This document shows positions 8,307 through 17,367 of a stretch of 64,000 nucleotides of DNA, one piece after another (the stretch's first letter is position 1; every line of letters begins with the position of its first letter). Made by a program: the position numbers and the translations under genes. Under the pieces are notes generated by a model. That model was not told the DNA's origin and did no database searches. It was given only the letters and a program-made list of their open reading frames with translations. Source of the stretch: Exiguobacterium sp. TNDT2 (GTDB taxonomy: Bacteria > Bacillota > Bacilli > Exiguobacteriales > Exiguobacteriaceae). The DNA is taken from contig NZ_QLVE01000001.1 in NCBI RefSeq assembly GCF_003331145.1, forward strand, positions 124,001-188,000, given 5' to 3'.

Positions 8307-9332
8307 ATGAAGAGCAAGTTCGTACGTGTATTGATGGCCTTGTTGATCATGCTGGCACCGTTAGTCGCTTATCCAAAATCGGCTGACGCCGCCGCTTCGA
8401 AATTCATCACGAGCGTGAACACGACGAGTAAAGTCGTCGCGTTGACGTTTGATGACGGAGCGGATGGTGCGAATACGAACAAAATTTTGGACATACTTGC
8501 CAAGAACAACGTCAAAGCCACTTTCTTTTTGACTGGATCAGGCGCCAATAACCATCCTCAATACATTAAAAACATCGCCGCTAAAGGTCACCAACTCGGT
8601 AACCATTCGTATACCCATCCAGACTTCACAAAGTTGACCGCCACGCAAATGAAATCAGAACTTGATCGGACGGAAGCGCTCATTAAATCGCTTACTGGCA
8701 AAACGACAAAACCAATCTTCCGGGCACCGTTCGGCGCCGTCAATAGCGCCGTGTTGAGCGGAGTCGGCGCTGCCGGCTACGGTTATACGATTCAATGGAA
8801 CATCGATACGATTGACTGGAAAGGACTGACTGCTAGCCAAATCAATACGAAAGTACAGGCAAACATCAAACCAGGCTCAATCGTCTTGATGCACACCGGT
8901 GCCGGTGCACCAGGTACACCGCTCGCCTTGCCGACAATGATTTCTCAGTTGAAAGCGAAAGGCTACAAGTTCGTCACCGTCTCTCAACTGCTCGCTTACC
9001 AAAACACATCGACTAGCAAGACTTACACCGTCAAATCAGGTGATACGCTCTACAGCATTGCTCGGGCTTACGGTGTCACTGTCGCTGCGCTCGCTGCCGC
9101 CAACAAGATCACGAACTACAACTTAATTTCTGTCGGACAAGTGCTCGTCATCCCGGGTACGATCGTCACACCACCACCTGCGACGACCGTGAAATATACC
9201 GTTAAGTCAGGCGACACACTCTATAAGATTGCGACGATGTATAACACGACTGTCGCTAAAATCGCGGCCGCCAACAATATTACGAATGTCAGCTTGATCA
9301 GTGTCGGACAAGTGCTCACGATTCCGCGCTAA
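8307..9332 (+). CDS. Secreted polysaccharide deacetylase with two LysM domains
   Basis: A 341-residue exported protein: signal peptide (about residues 1-29), NodB homology domain and two C-terminal LysM repeats near 233-280 and 295-341. The deacetylase motifs are TFDDG (D49, D50) and HSYTH (H100, H104), which bind the metal and catalyse removal of N-acetyl groups from peptidoglycan or chitin-like polymers. LysM repeats anchor it to the wall. I chose the ATG at 8307 because GGAGGC at 8292-8297 precedes it and the signal peptide begins there; an upstream ATG at 8253 adds 18 unlikely residues. Confidence 0.92.
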   Translation: MKSKFVRVLMALLIMLAPLVAYPKSADAAASKFITSVNTTSKVVALTFDDGADGANTNKILDILAKNNVKATFFLTGSGANNHPQYIKNIAAKGHQLGNHSYTHPDFTKLTATQMKSELDRTEALIKSLTGKTTKPIFRAPFGAVNSAVLSGVGAAGYGYTIQWNIDTIDWKGLTASQINTKVQANIKPGSIVLMHTGAGAPGTPLALPTMISQLKAKGYKFVTVSQLLAYQNTSTSKTYTVKSGDTLYSIARAYGVTVAALAAANKITNYNLISVGQVLVIPGTIVTPPPATTVKYTVKSGDTLYKIATMYNTTVAKIAAANNITNVSLISVGQVLTIPR

Positions 9333-9335
9333 CCA

Positions 9336-9375
9336 AAAAGAAGTGTCCGCCGTTTTTGGGAGACACTTCTTTTAT
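9336..9375. terminator. Bidirectional intrinsic terminator
   Basis: 12-bp arms AAAAGAAGTGTC (9336-9347) and GACACTTCTTTT (9362-9373) between the deacetylase gene and the end of the molybdenum cofactor operon. Confidence 0.85.
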
Positions 9376-10382
9376 GTGCCGAGACACTCGTCGACCATCG
9401 CGACCGCGACATGCGCATCGTCAACCCCGTGGACGAGGACTCTTCCGTCTTTGAACAAGAGCATCCGATGATTCCGCCATCGCCACTCCAACGTGAACGG
9501 GGTCTGCTTCACGGCGATGTCCGCACGCTCAAGTAGATGCGCGATCGGGTCAAGCCCTTCGATGGAACGACGGACTTGGACGACGTCACGACCGCATAGA
9601 AGCGCTGTCTGCTGTCGACTTGAAACGAGACTCGGGTAGTCATTGGTCTGGCAAGACGGACAAACCACGTCAACGAGCCGGGCGACATCGAGTCGCTGTG
9701 ACTGATTCTCCCACATGTCTTCAATCAACAGTCGGCGCTCCATCTGTTCATGACGCCCCGTCAAATATTTCAACGCCTCAACGGCTTGACGGCTCGCCAC
9801 GTGTTGCACGATGGGAGCCACCACCCCCGCTGTCGCGCACGTCTGTCCGGCTATTGGCAAATGACGCATGAGACAACGAAGACACGGCGCTTCTCCCGGC
9901 ATCACCGTGTAGTTCATGCCGTATGCTCCAACGCAAGAGGCAAACAAGAACGGAATGCCGCGCTCGAGTGCGAAATCATTCAATAGAAGACGTGTCTCGA
10001 CGTTATCGGTTGCGTCCAAGACGAGATCAACGGGCGGCAAAGGCCGAAGCCAATCCCACGAGACATCGGCGATTTGCGCGTCCAACTCAACGTTTGAGTT
10101 GATGGCCCGCAGGCGTTCGAGCGCCGCGACCGCTTTCGGCGTCTCGGCACGTGCGTCCTGTTCCGTATAGAGCGTCTGTCGTTGTAAGTTCGTCACCTCG
10201 ACATAGTCGCGGTCGACGAGGATAAGTGAGACGCCGGCCCGAACAAGTTGATCGCTCACGGCCGCCCCAAGCGCACCGAGACCGACGACGAGCACTCGTT
10301 TCTCCATCAGACGTTCTTGGCCCTCCACTCCGATGCCGTGGAACCGGGCTTGCCGCGCGTAACGTTCCGGGATATGTGTCAT
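9372..10382 (-). CDS. moeB: Molybdopterin-synthase adenylyltransferase
   Basis: A 336-residue E1-like enzyme of the ThiF/MoeB/HesA family. It should adenylate the C-terminal Gly-Gly of MoaD, encoded two genes upstream, before sulfur transfer. Visible features are the nucleotide loop [11 protein letters not shown] near residue 31, the conserved Arg in TNLQRQ, DATDN near 127 and paired zinc cysteines (CLRC and CPSC). A ThiF role in thiamine synthesis is possible by fold, but the position at the end of a Moco operon, overlapping moaC by 4 bp, favours MoeB. Confidence 0.9.
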   Translation of the reverse strand: MTHIPERYARQARFHGIGVEGQERLMEKRVLVVGLGALGAAVSDQLVRAGVSLILVDRDYVEVTNLQRQTLYTEQDARAETPKAVAALERLRAINSNVELDAQIADVSWDWLRPLPPVDLVLDATDNVETRLLLNDFALERGIPFLFASCVGAYGMNYTVMPGEAPCLRCLMRHLPIAGQTCATAGVVAPIVQHVASRQAVEALKYLTGRHEQMERRLLIEDMWENQSQRLDVARLVDVVCPSCQTNDYPSLVSSRQQTALLCGRDVVQVRRSIEGLDPIAHLLERADIAVKQTPFTLEWRWRNHRMLLFKDGRVLVHGVDDAHVAVAMVDECLGT

Positions 10383-10843
10383 CGGACATAGTCCCCTGAC
10401 TTCCCGCCTTGTTTCTCAAGCAAGTACGTCGGTCCGATGACGATGCCTTTATCGACCGCTTTCGTCATATCGTACACGGTCAATGCGGCGACCGATGCGG
10501 CCGTCAATGCTTCCATCTCGACACCGGTATCGCCTTTCGTCTTCACGAACGACTCGATGATGAGCTGTGTCCCGTCCCATTCGAACGTCAAATCGACTTT
10601 TTTCAAGGCGAGTGGATGACACATCGGGATGATGCGGCTCGTCTCTTTGGCGGCCATGATGCCAGCCACTTGGGCGACGGCGAGTACATCCCCTTTTGCA
10701 AGACCACCGTCCGTGATGAGTTGTTTGAGTTCACCGCTTAGTTCAACTGATGTACGGGCCCGAGCAGTACGTGTCGTTTCCGGTTTATCCGAGACATCGA
10801 CCATCCGCGCCCGCCCTTGGTCGTTCATATGTGTCAATTCCAT
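10379..10843 (-). CDS. moaC: Cyclic pyranopterin monophosphate synthase
   Basis: A 154-residue MoaC, which with MoaA converts GTP into cyclic pyranopterin monophosphate, the first Moco intermediate. The family blocks [30 protein letters not shown] and [21 protein letters not shown] are all present, including the catalytic His region and the KGDTG motif. It lies 3 bp after moaD and overlaps moeB, inside the operon. Confidence 0.96.
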   Translation of the reverse strand: MELTHMNDQGRARMVDVSDKPETTRTARARTSVELSGELKQLITDGGLAKGDVLAVAQVAGIMAAKETSRIIPMCHPLALKKVDLTFEWDGTQLIIESFVKTKGDTGVEMEALTAASVAALTVYDMTKAVDKGIVIGPTYLLEKQGGKSGDYVR

Positions 10844-10846
10844 CGT

Positions 10847-11074
10847 TTACCCTCCGCTCACCATTGGGATGACGGCGACCGTGTCCCCGTCTACAACCGT
10901 GTATTCGTCCGTCTCATAACGCTCATTGACCGCGAACATGAGACGTTCCGCTCCTGACACGCCCCGCTCGGCCAAATCCGCTCGCAAGGCGGCGATTGTT
11001 TGTGGCGCTGAAACGTTATAGGACCGGACCGCCAACTCTTCTGCCACATGGGCAAAACATAATACCTCAATCAT
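10847..11074 (-). CDS. moaD: Molybdopterin synthase small subunit
   Basis: A 75-residue ubiquitin-fold protein ending in Gly-Gly (IPMVSGG), the terminus that is thiocarboxylated and donates sulfur to cyclic pyranopterin monophosphate within molybdopterin synthase. Its start overlaps the moaE stop by 4 bp, which fits equal production of the two synthase subunits. Length and the FAVNERYE and VVDGDTVAVIP segments are normal for MoaD. Confidence 0.94.
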   Translation of the reverse strand: MIEVLCFAHVAEELAVRSYNVSAPQTIAALRADLAERGVSGAERLMFAVNERYETDEYTVVDGDTVAVIPMVSGG

Positions 11075-11526
11075 GTGTACGTCACTCCTTCCGGGCGTCC
11101 TGGGTGTTGTTCTTTTTGATCACCGATCCATTTCGTGCCGTCGGTCCAATGCTCCCGTTTCCAAATCGGGACAATTTCTTTGATCCGTTCGATGGCGTAA
11201 CGATTCGCCTCGTACGCGTCGGCGCGATGGGAAGAACTCGTCGCGATGACGACCGCTTCTTCCATGATATCGAGTCGTCCAATCCGGTGATGGATCGCCG
11301 TCAACGCACCAGGCCAACGTTCCGCCACTTCTGTCGCGATCTGTTCGAGCATCTTCTCGGCCATCGGCACGTATGATTCATACTCCAAGAGTTCGGTCTG
11401 CTTAGAACCAGTCATTTCTCGCACCGTCCCGATAAACAGCACGACCGCCCCGACGTTTCGGTGCCGGACCGTTTCGTAAAGTGCCATCGGTTCGAGCGGA
11501 TGTTCATTCACTTGATACCATTTCAT
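11071..11526 (-). CDS. moaE: Molybdopterin synthase large subunit
   Basis: A 151-residue MoaE, the catalytic subunit that inserts two sulfurs into cyclic pyranopterin monophosphate to give molybdopterin. Typical blocks are AVVLFIGTVRE, YESYVPMAEKM, HRIGRLDI and the C-terminal PIWKREHWTDGTKWIG, which holds the catalytic Lys region. It overlaps mobB upstream by 23 bp and moaD downstream by 4 bp, so the operon is very tightly packed here. Confidence 0.95.
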   Translation of the reverse strand: MKWYQVNEHPLEPMALYETVRHRNVGAVVLFIGTVREMTGSKQTELLEYESYVPMAEKMLEQIATEVAERWPGALTAIHHRIGRLDIMEEAVVIATSSSHRADAYEANRYAIERIKEIVPIWKREHWTDGTKWIGDQKEQHPGRPEGVTYT

Positions 11527-11980
11527 CCTCCATCCACCTTTCCACTAAACGCATCAACCGGTCCTTGTCTGCCACGGAATCTCCGCGTGCGATCACGTTC
11601 GTCACATCGACCGGTTGTTCATGCCCGTCTCGCACGAGCACCACTTTCGGATAGTCTTTCTGCTTGTAGCCTTCGATGAGCACGATGTCGACGTGCGCCT
11701 CGTACCAGGTGAGGAGCAACTCAAACGTGTCGACCGCTTGCCACTCGATCAACGTCCCATCTTCACCGATCACACTCGATAGCACGGCACCGGCCAACGC
11801 GTGACGATGTGAGTCCGTCATCGGCAAGTCGAACGACCCTCCGTGACCGTGGTGTTTGATGACGCCGACACGGAGCCCCGTCGCCGACAAGCGTGCTGTC
11901 AGCTCAGAAACGAACGATGTCTTACCGCTATTTTGATAGCCGACCACTTGTAAAATCAAAGCTGATCGATGATTCGACAT
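11504..11980 (-). CDS. mobB: Molybdopterin-guanine dinucleotide biosynthesis adaptor MobB
   Basis: A 158-residue P-loop GTP-binding protein. The Walker A motif is GYQNSGKTS near residue 14, followed by VGVIKHHGHGG and the DIVLIEGYK segment typical of MobB. It assists MobA in forming the guanine dinucleotide form of the cofactor, which NarB/NapA-type enzymes use. The start lies inside the end of moeA (25-bp overlap). GGGGAC upstream is a passable ribosome site with long spacing. Confidence 0.92.
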   Translation of the reverse strand: MSNHRSALILQVVGYQNSGKTSFVSELTARLSATGLRVGVIKHHGHGGSFDLPMTDSHRHALAGAVLSSVIGEDGTLIEWQAVDTFELLLTWYEAHVDIVLIEGYKQKDYPKVVLVRDGHEQPVDVTNVIARGDSVADKDRLMRLVERWMEDEMVSSE

Positions 11981-13194
11981 CGCACCGAGTCCCCTTTTTG
12001 AAACCCTCTCGTCCCGCCTGGCAGATGAATCAACGCGTTACACGTCGCGAGCGAGGAGACGATGCCCGACTTGTCTTTCCCGCTCGGATGAACGACCGTC
12101 TGCCCGGTCGCATCAATCGTCACATGTCCACGCACGAACCGGTCGAACGGATTCGGTTTCGGGAAATCGACACCGAGTTCCGCCAAAATGACAGGTCGCT
12201 CCGCTTGCCCGAATAACGTCTTCATATACGTGCCGACAAACAGTTCCGTGCCAACAAAACACGCCGACGGATTCCCGGATAATCCGAACAACAACCGATT
12301 TTCGACGTGCGCGACCGTCGTGACGGACCCTGGCCGCATCCCAACTTTATTAAACAGCACTGTCGCCCCGAGCGCGTCATACACATCCGGTAAATAATCA
12401 AAATCTCCGACCGATACCCCGCCTGTCGTGACGATGGCGTCACTTGTTTGAAGTGCCTCGGCAATTGCTTGCTTCGTCGAAGCGAACGTATCCGGCAAGA
12501 TGCCGCCATATGTCGCCGCGCCACCGAGTGCCTCGATTTGAGCGAGAATCATATACGCGTTCGAATTATAGATTTGCCCGTCGGCTTTTTTCTGTCCCGG
12601 TTCGACGAGCTCATCACCGGTCGCAAACACGGTGATGTGCGGTTTTACGTATACGTCGACCTGCTCATACCCGAACGTAGCGAGCAAGGCGATGACGCCC
12701 GGATTAATGCGGGTGCCTCGGTCGACGATATTCGTCCCCGTCGCCATATCTTCCCCGCGATAGGAGATATTGGCATCTCGGGCCGGTCGTTTGAACGTCA
12801 CGACTCGTTCATCTGCTTGTACGAGTTCGAGCATGACGACCGCGTCGGCTCCGGCTGGAATTTTTGCCCCGGTCATGATGCGAATCGCTTGGCCCTCGCG
12901 TAACGGTTCTCCGACGTGCCCGGCTCCCTGAACGTATTGAACGGGCAAGGTGACCGGTTCATCGCGGCTCGCTCTCAACAAATCCGCGGACCGGACAGCA
13001 AAACCGTCATACGGGGATTTATTAAATGCCGGAACGTCATGCGTCGCAATGAGATCCATCGCTAAAATCCGGCCGTTCGCTCGATACAACGGTACCGTTT
13101 CCGTCCGACCTTTCCCCGTCGCTTCTTGGACACGGATGACCGCCTCGTCAACGGCGAGCGGCTTACGAAACAGGGTCGACACCTTCTCCATCAC
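11956..13194 (-). CDS. moeA: Molybdopterin molybdenumtransferase
   Basis: A 412-residue MoeA that inserts molybdate into adenylylated molybdopterin. Seen in order: the N-terminal domain with FNKSPYDGFAVRS, the GxxIRIMTGAKIPAGADAVV segment, the MogA-like domain with VFATGDELVEPG, TTGGVSVGDFDY and FGLSGNPSACFVG, and a C-terminal beta domain. It overlaps mobA by 4 bp and mobB by 25 bp. Length is the family standard. Confidence 0.95.
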   Translation of the reverse strand: MMEKVSTLFRKPLAVDEAVIRVQEATGKGRTETVPLYRANGRILAMDLIATHDVPAFNKSPYDGFAVRSADLLRASRDEPVTLPVQYVQGAGHVGEPLREGQAIRIMTGAKIPAGADAVVMLELVQADERVVTFKRPARDANISYRGEDMATGTNIVDRGTRINPGVIALLATFGYEQVDVYVKPHITVFATGDELVEPGQKKADGQIYNSNAYMILAQIEALGGAATYGGILPDTFASTKQAIAEALQTSDAIVTTGGVSVGDFDYLPDVYDALGATVLFNKVGMRPGSVTTVAHVENRLLFGLSGNPSACFVGTELFVGTYMKTLFGQAERPVILAELGVDFPKPNPFDRFVRGHVTIDATGQTVVHPSGKDKSGIVSSLATCNALIHLPGGTRGFQKGDSVRCRIIDQL

Positions 13195-13739
13195 TTCACT
13201 TCCTTTCCTAGCACTTCTTCATAATCACTCGGTGTATTCACATTCTTAAACCAGTCCCGTTCAGCAAACGAGACGATTGTCGCCTCTGTCAAGTGAGGCA
13301 TGACCGCCCGTTCGCCTCGACGTAACGCGGCTTCAAACCGGGACATCATCGAGCGGGGGTACAAGGCGATGAGCGGATGGATGCGATCGTCGGCGTAGGC
13401 GACAACTGGCTGATTCCCTCGTTCCATCGCAAGCCGTTCATAAACGGTCGGCGGCAACAAAGGTGTATCACACGCACAGACGGCGTACCACTCACTCGGG
13501 ACGTGCCGCATGACGGTAACGATGCCGGCGAGCGGCCCCATGCCACGCCATTCTCTGTCATCTTCGAGTTGATAGGATGTCATCGACTGTCCGGCCGGCA
13601 CAACGCTCCATTGGGACGTCGTCGTGGTACTAAGCGTCTGTCGGGCCCGGTCTTCAAACGAGACGTCCTCATAACGGGCTTTCCATTTTGGAGACCCGAA
13701 CCGACGTGACTTCCCACCCGCCAAGACGATGCCAATCAT
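13191..13739 (-). CDS. mobA: Molybdenum cofactor guanylyltransferase
   Basis: A 182-residue nucleotidyltransferase that transfers GMP from GTP to molybdopterin. The N-terminal signature is LAGGKSRRFG with the usual Lys, the metal-binding Asp lies in VCACDTPLLP, and the C-terminal FKNVNTPSDYEEV is typical of MobA. Presence of mobA and mobB implies that the cell's enzymes include the bis-guanine dinucleotide type, which agrees with the NarB/NapA-like enzyme encoded nearby. Confidence 0.93.
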   Translation of the reverse strand: MIGIVLAGGKSRRFGSPKWKARYEDVSFEDRARQTLSTTTTSQWSVVPAGQSMTSYQLEDDREWRGMGPLAGIVTVMRHVPSEWYAVCACDTPLLPPTVYERLAMERGNQPVVAYADDRIHPLIALYPRSMMSRFEAALRRGERAVMPHLTEATIVSFAERDWFKNVNTPSDYEEVLGKEVK

Positions 13740-14248
13740 CGTGTCGCTTCCCAGACGATATGGGAGAGCTCGGGGAGAATCAAGCGGGTCATCGCCAAAT
13801 CGACGGCGCCGCGCGATCCTGGCATCGAGAAGATAATCGTATCCCCGATTCGTCCGGCGAGAGCACGCGACAACATCGCCGCCGGTCCAATATCTTCCGT
13901 GAAACTGACGTAACGGAACAGTTCGCCGAAGCCGACCATCTCCCGGTCGAGCAGCGGTCGAATCGTCTCGATGGTGACGTCCCGTTTCGTGATGCCCGTT
14001 CCCCCGGTCGTCAAGATGACGTCCATTTTTTCGTCGACCATTCGTCTGACGGCCGCCTCGATTTCAAATGGGTCATCTTTCGTGATCTCGCGGTACGTGA
14101 CCGTGTGCGCTTCTTCTTTTAACAACGTACAAATATGTTCGCCTGACACATCCGTATCGAGTGTGCGCGTATCCGAAATCGTCAAAATCGCGGCCCGGAC
14201 ACGCTGTGTGTTTTGATGTACATGATTGTGTGCTTGCATCGTCTTCAC
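13736..14248 (-). CDS. moaB: MoaB/MogA family molybdopterin adenylyltransferase
   Basis: A 170-residue protein of the MoaB/MogA fold. Motifs AAILTISDTR, LTTGGTGITKRDVT and FSMPGSRGAVDLAM mark the molybdopterin-binding pocket. In many Bacilli, MoaB performs the adenylation step that MogA does in E. coli, preparing molybdopterin for MoeA. It overlaps moaA and mobA by 4 bp each. MoaB and MogA are hard to separate by eye; operon content without another mog-type gene suggests this one does the adenylation. Confidence 0.9.
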   Translation of the reverse strand: MKTMQAHNHVHQNTQRVRAAILTISDTRTLDTDVSGEHICTLLKEEAHTVTYREITKDDPFEIEAAVRRMVDEKMDVILTTGGTGITKRDVTIETIRPLLDREMVGFGELFRYVSFTEDIGPAAMLSRALAGRIGDTIIFSMPGSRGAVDLAMTRLILPELSHIVWEATR

Positions 14249-15252
14249 CCTCCGATATAACTCATTTCAATCCGATTGCGTGTTCGGCTCCCCGTTCGCG
14301 ACCGTTCTTCCGAATAGCGGTCGTCCCGTACTTCCCATACCATTTTCAATGTCATGGCAATTAATTCATCGCTCGCCCCGCTACGGAGCAGTTCACGAAT
14401 GTCAGTACCGTCTTCTGCGAACAGGCACGTGTACCATTTACCGTCGCTCGATAGACGCCCTCGCGTACACGTTCCGCAGAAAGGTTGGCTGACCGAAGAG
14501 ATGAAACCGACTTGCGCCCCATCCGTGTAACGGTAACGTTGCGCGACCTCGCCGAGCGCTTCGGGCGCGAGAGGTTCAAGCAAGCCGTTCTGTTGGCGCA
14601 GCACGTCGAGAATCGATTCAGACGACACGACGTGTTCGACGTTCCACTCGTTTGCCGTGCCAACGTCCATGAACTCGATGTAACGGAGCGTGATGTTCCG
14701 TTCTTTGAAATACGCCGCCATCGGAGCGACTTCATGATCATTCCATCCTTTCCGGACGACCATGTTCACTTTCACTTCGAGTCCTTGTCGTTTCGCCTCA
14801 TCGATTCCCCGTAACACCGTCTCGGGCGACGTGCCGCGTCCGTTCATCATCCCGAACGTCTCGGCCGATAAGGCGTCTAGACTGACGTTGACCCGGTCAA
14901 GCCCGGCTTGCTTCAACGCTTTCGCCATCCGTTCTAAATAGACGCCGTTCGTCGTCAAGCCAATCGTCTCGATGGTCGTGACCGCACGAAGACGGCGAAT
15001 CAATTCATCAAGATTCGGTCTAAGTAACGGTTCACCTCCGGTTAGGCGCACTTTTTTGACGCCATGCGGGGCGATGATGCGAACGAAGCGCTCAATCTCG
15101 TCAAACGATAGCAACTCATCTCGCTTTAAAAACTGGTGGTGGCGAAACGCTTCTTCCGGCATACAGTACCGGCAACGAAAGTTGCATTTGTCAATGACTG
15201 AGATGCGTAAGTCTTCCAACGGTCGTCTCCGTCGATCGGTCCATGGGGTCAT
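14245..15252 (-). CDS. moaA: GTP 3',8-cyclase (radical SAM)
   Basis: A 335-residue MoaA, which starts Moco synthesis by cyclising GTP with a radical SAM mechanism. The N-terminal cluster motif is C23-x3-C27-x2-C30 (CNFRCRYC). The C-terminal second 4Fe-4S site is visible in FCGTCTRGRLSSDGKWYTCLF, and the chain ends in the conserved Gly-Gly. VRLTGGEPLLRP is the SAM-binding GGE motif. It begins 63 bp after narK with a ribosome site (AAGGATG) and no visible terminator, so narK and the Moco genes are probably one transcript. Confidence 0.95.
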   Translation of the reverse strand: MTPWTDRRRRPLEDLRISVIDKCNFRCRYCMPEEAFRHHQFLKRDELLSFDEIERFVRIIAPHGVKKVRLTGGEPLLRPNLDELIRRLRAVTTIETIGLTTNGVYLERMAKALKQAGLDRVNVSLDALSAETFGMMNGRGTSPETVLRGIDEAKRQGLEVKVNMVVRKGWNDHEVAPMAAYFKERNITLRYIEFMDVGTANEWNVEHVVSSESILDVLRQQNGLLEPLAPEALGEVAQRYRYTDGAQVGFISSVSQPFCGTCTRGRLSSDGKWYTCLFAEDGTDIRELLRSGASDELIAMTLKMVWEVRDDRYSEERSRTGSRTRNRIEMSYIGG

Positions 15253-15315
15253 CTTGATTCATCCTTTCTATCTATCAACGACAGCAGGGACCTTCACAGT
15301 CCCCACTTCGGATTG

Positions 15316-16632
15316 TCAGCGAATCGGCTTTTCAGCCCCGCTGCGCAAGTAATAATAAATTGTAGTGACGATTGAAATTGCATAGAGTCCGAGCATGACG
15401 AACAACGCACCGTTGAACGAACCGACGAGTTCAAGCGACCAGCCGAACATCTTCGGAATGAAGAATGCGCCGTAAGCGGCAAACGCTGCCGAGAATCCGA
15501 CGACGGCCGGTGTCTTCGTCGCCACGAACACGTGGGGAATCATCGCGAACGTCGCTCCAGAGTTGAGTCCTGTTGCGATGAACAAGACGACGAAGGAGAT
15601 GAAAAACATCGTCAAGTTGCTGTTAGTGATGGCCATGATGACACTGATCGTACCGAGCGCCATGATTCCGAACACGATTAATGTCACTTTGGCCGCCCCG
15701 ATCTTATCACTGATCCAGCCTCCGAACGGACGCGAAGAGGCGCCAAGGAATGCACCGAGGAAGGCGAGCGCCATCAAGTCCGACTCAGGGAACTTCAACT
15801 TCAAGATCATCGGGAACGCTGCGGCATATCCGATGAAAGAACCGAACGCCGCCGTGTAGAGCAACGTTTGAATCCAAAAATGTTTGTCTTTGAACACGCT
15901 CGCCTGTTCACGAAGCGATTGACGTGCGGTCGGTAAGTTATCCATGAACAAGTACGCGCATACTGTCAACACGATGGTCGGCACGACCCAGAGGAGTGCA
16001 GCATTTTGTAACCAAATCTCTTCCCCAGTCTCAGTCACGAGGGCGTTCCCGCCGATGAATCCAAAAATACTTGTCGTGATGACGAGCGGTGTGATCAATT
16101 GGACGAGCGAGACACCCAAGTTCCCGACACCCCCGTTAATCCCGAGTGCCGTCCCTTTTTTCGCTTTCGGATAGAACGCGCCGATGTTGGCGTTTGATGA
16201 CGAGAAGTTTCCGCCGCCAAGCCCGCAAAGCGCGGCCAAAATCATGAACACCCAATACGGCGTATTGACGTTTTGTACGGCGTAGGCGATGCCAAGGAGC
16301 GGCAATAACAGAATCGATGTCGAGAAAATCGTCCAGTTCCGACCGCCGAAGATACTGTTTGCGAATGTATAGAAAAAGCGCAACGTCGCCCCGACGAGTC
16401 CAGGCAGGGCGGCCAACGTGAACAACTGGCCTTGCGTAAAGCTAAACCCGATCGAGTTCAATTGGACGGCCGCGACCGACCACATCTGCCAAACGATGAA
16501 TGCAAGCGTCAGCGCCGGGACCGAGACGAGTAAGTTTCGATTGGCGACTTGTTTTCCCGTCCCTTCCCAAAATCCAACGTCCTCTGGTTTCCACTCGGCG
16601 AGTGCGTGTGACCCTTTGTCTACTTGTTGCAT
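15316..16632 (-). CDS. narK: Nitrate/nitrite transporter (MFS)
   Basis: A 438-residue major facilitator with about 12 membrane helices. NarK-type nitrate signatures are recognisable: GLGGGNFSSSNANIGAFYPKAKKGTALGINGGVGNLGVS in helix 5 and SGATFAMIPHVF in the later half, both parts of the nitrate-binding path. It imports nitrate and/or exchanges nitrite. It heads the Moco operon and is preceded by an FNR-type box and -10 hexamer at 16676-16718, so expression is expected when oxygen is absent. The ribosome site GGAGGAAT precedes the ATG. Confidence 0.95.
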   Translation of the reverse strand: MQQVDKGSHALAEWKPEDVGFWEGTGKQVANRNLLVSVPALTLAFIVWQMWSVAAVQLNSIGFSFTQGQLFTLAALPGLVGATLRFFYTFANSIFGGRNWTIFSTSILLLPLLGIAYAVQNVNTPYWVFMILAALCGLGGGNFSSSNANIGAFYPKAKKGTALGINGGVGNLGVSLVQLITPLVITTSIFGFIGGNALVTETGEEIWLQNAALLWVVPTIVLTVCAYLFMDNLPTARQSLREQASVFKDKHFWIQTLLYTAAFGSFIGYAAAFPMILKLKFPESDLMALAFLGAFLGASSRPFGGWISDKIGAAKVTLIVFGIMALGTISVIMAITNSNLTMFFISFVVLFIATGLNSGATFAMIPHVFVATKTPAVVGFSAAFAAYGAFFIPKMFGWSLELVGSFNGALFVMLGLYAISIVTTIYYYLRSGAEKPIR

Positions 16633-16675
16633 GGTCTATTCCTCCTCTTAACGTTTCAATTCGTACCCTAATCCC

Positions 16676-16718
16676 ATCCTATCGGCCGCCCATTTAAAAA
16701 AGTGTGCCTTCTTTCACA
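16676..16718 (-). promoter_or_regulatory. FNR-type box and -10 element of the narK-moa operon
   Basis: The box TGTGCCTTCTTTCACA (16703-16718) fits TGTGA-N6-TCACA with one mismatch and sits in a 7-bp inverted repeat, AAGTGTG/CACACTT. Reading leftwards, 21 bp later comes TAGGAT (16681-16676) as -10. The implied start near 16669 puts the box centre at -41.5, the class II activation position. Confidence 0.75.
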
Positions 16719-16789
16719 CTTATTTCGCATCTTAAGTTTTTTTCTCACCCTGTCATCAATCTGTGACAAAATCGCCTATCTTTTGTTTC

Positions 16790-16832
16790 TGTGACATTGA
16801 ACACAGAAAAACCCTCCCCGCTTCCTTACGAT
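16790..16832 (+). promoter_or_regulatory. FNR-type box and -10 element of the gene at 16855
   Basis: The box TGTGACATTGAACACA (16790-16805) lies in a perfect 7-bp inverted repeat TTCTGTG/CACAGAA. The -10 hexamer TACGAT (16827-16832) follows after 21 bp, giving a predicted start near 16839 and a box centre at -41.5. Confidence 0.75.
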
Positions 16833-16854
16833 AAGGAATAGAGGAGGGATTATT

Positions 16855-17367
16855 ATGTCACATCTTATTCGAATCCACTGTGCGCCCGAAGTTCGCTTGG
16901 CGCTACAACCTTATTTCTTCAGTCAAGACGGGGCTCACGTGTTCCGTGTTTTCGGCGTCGCGATCGCTGAAGCTACGTTCACTGAGACCGGGCTCGATAT
17001 CACGTTCCCACTTGAAAGTCCGCTAGAAGAACTAGAAGCGTTGCATAACTTGCTCGTTCGGATTGACAGCCACCACGACGTGACGATTGATGACGCGCAG
17101 GCAGTCATCGGCTACTTAGGAGACGGAACGACCGTCACCGTCTATCGCCATTTCAAACGATGGCTCGACTTCTTATCCGCTGCGCGTGTCCGTTCGATGG
17201 AAGGCGTCGTCGTCGAGGTCCGCGCCAACGGAATCAAACTAGCCGAAGGCGTACTCCGGTCTTACGAGTTGGTGGAAGATGGCGAATTTTATGTATCGGC
17301 CTGTACAATCGAGGCCGATGGGTTAGAGCATTTTGAAGGCGAGCTATCGCTTGCCGCCGTGATGTGA
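16855..17367 (+). CDS. Uncharacterised protein with an FNR-type promoter, between narK and fnr
   Basis: A 170-residue soluble protein that I do not recognise. It has no signal peptide, no membrane helix and a single cysteine (near residue 9). The N-terminal half is mixed alpha/beta; the C-terminal part (about 115-170) looks like a beta-rich domain. The ribosome site GAGGAGGG precedes the ATG. The upstream FNR box and -10 match those of narK, the nitrate reductase operon, modA and ric. It is convergent with fnr with no gap. A role in anaerobic nitrate metabolism is inferred from promoter and place only. Confidence 0.85.
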   Translation: MSHLIRIHCAPEVRLALQPYFFSQDGAHVFRVFGVAIAEATFTETGLDITFPLESPLEELEALHNLLVRIDSHHDVTIDDAQAVIGYLGDGTTVTVYRHFKRWLDFLSAARVRSMEGVVVEVRANGIKLAEGVLRSYELVEDGEFYVSACTIEADGLEHFEGELSLAAVM

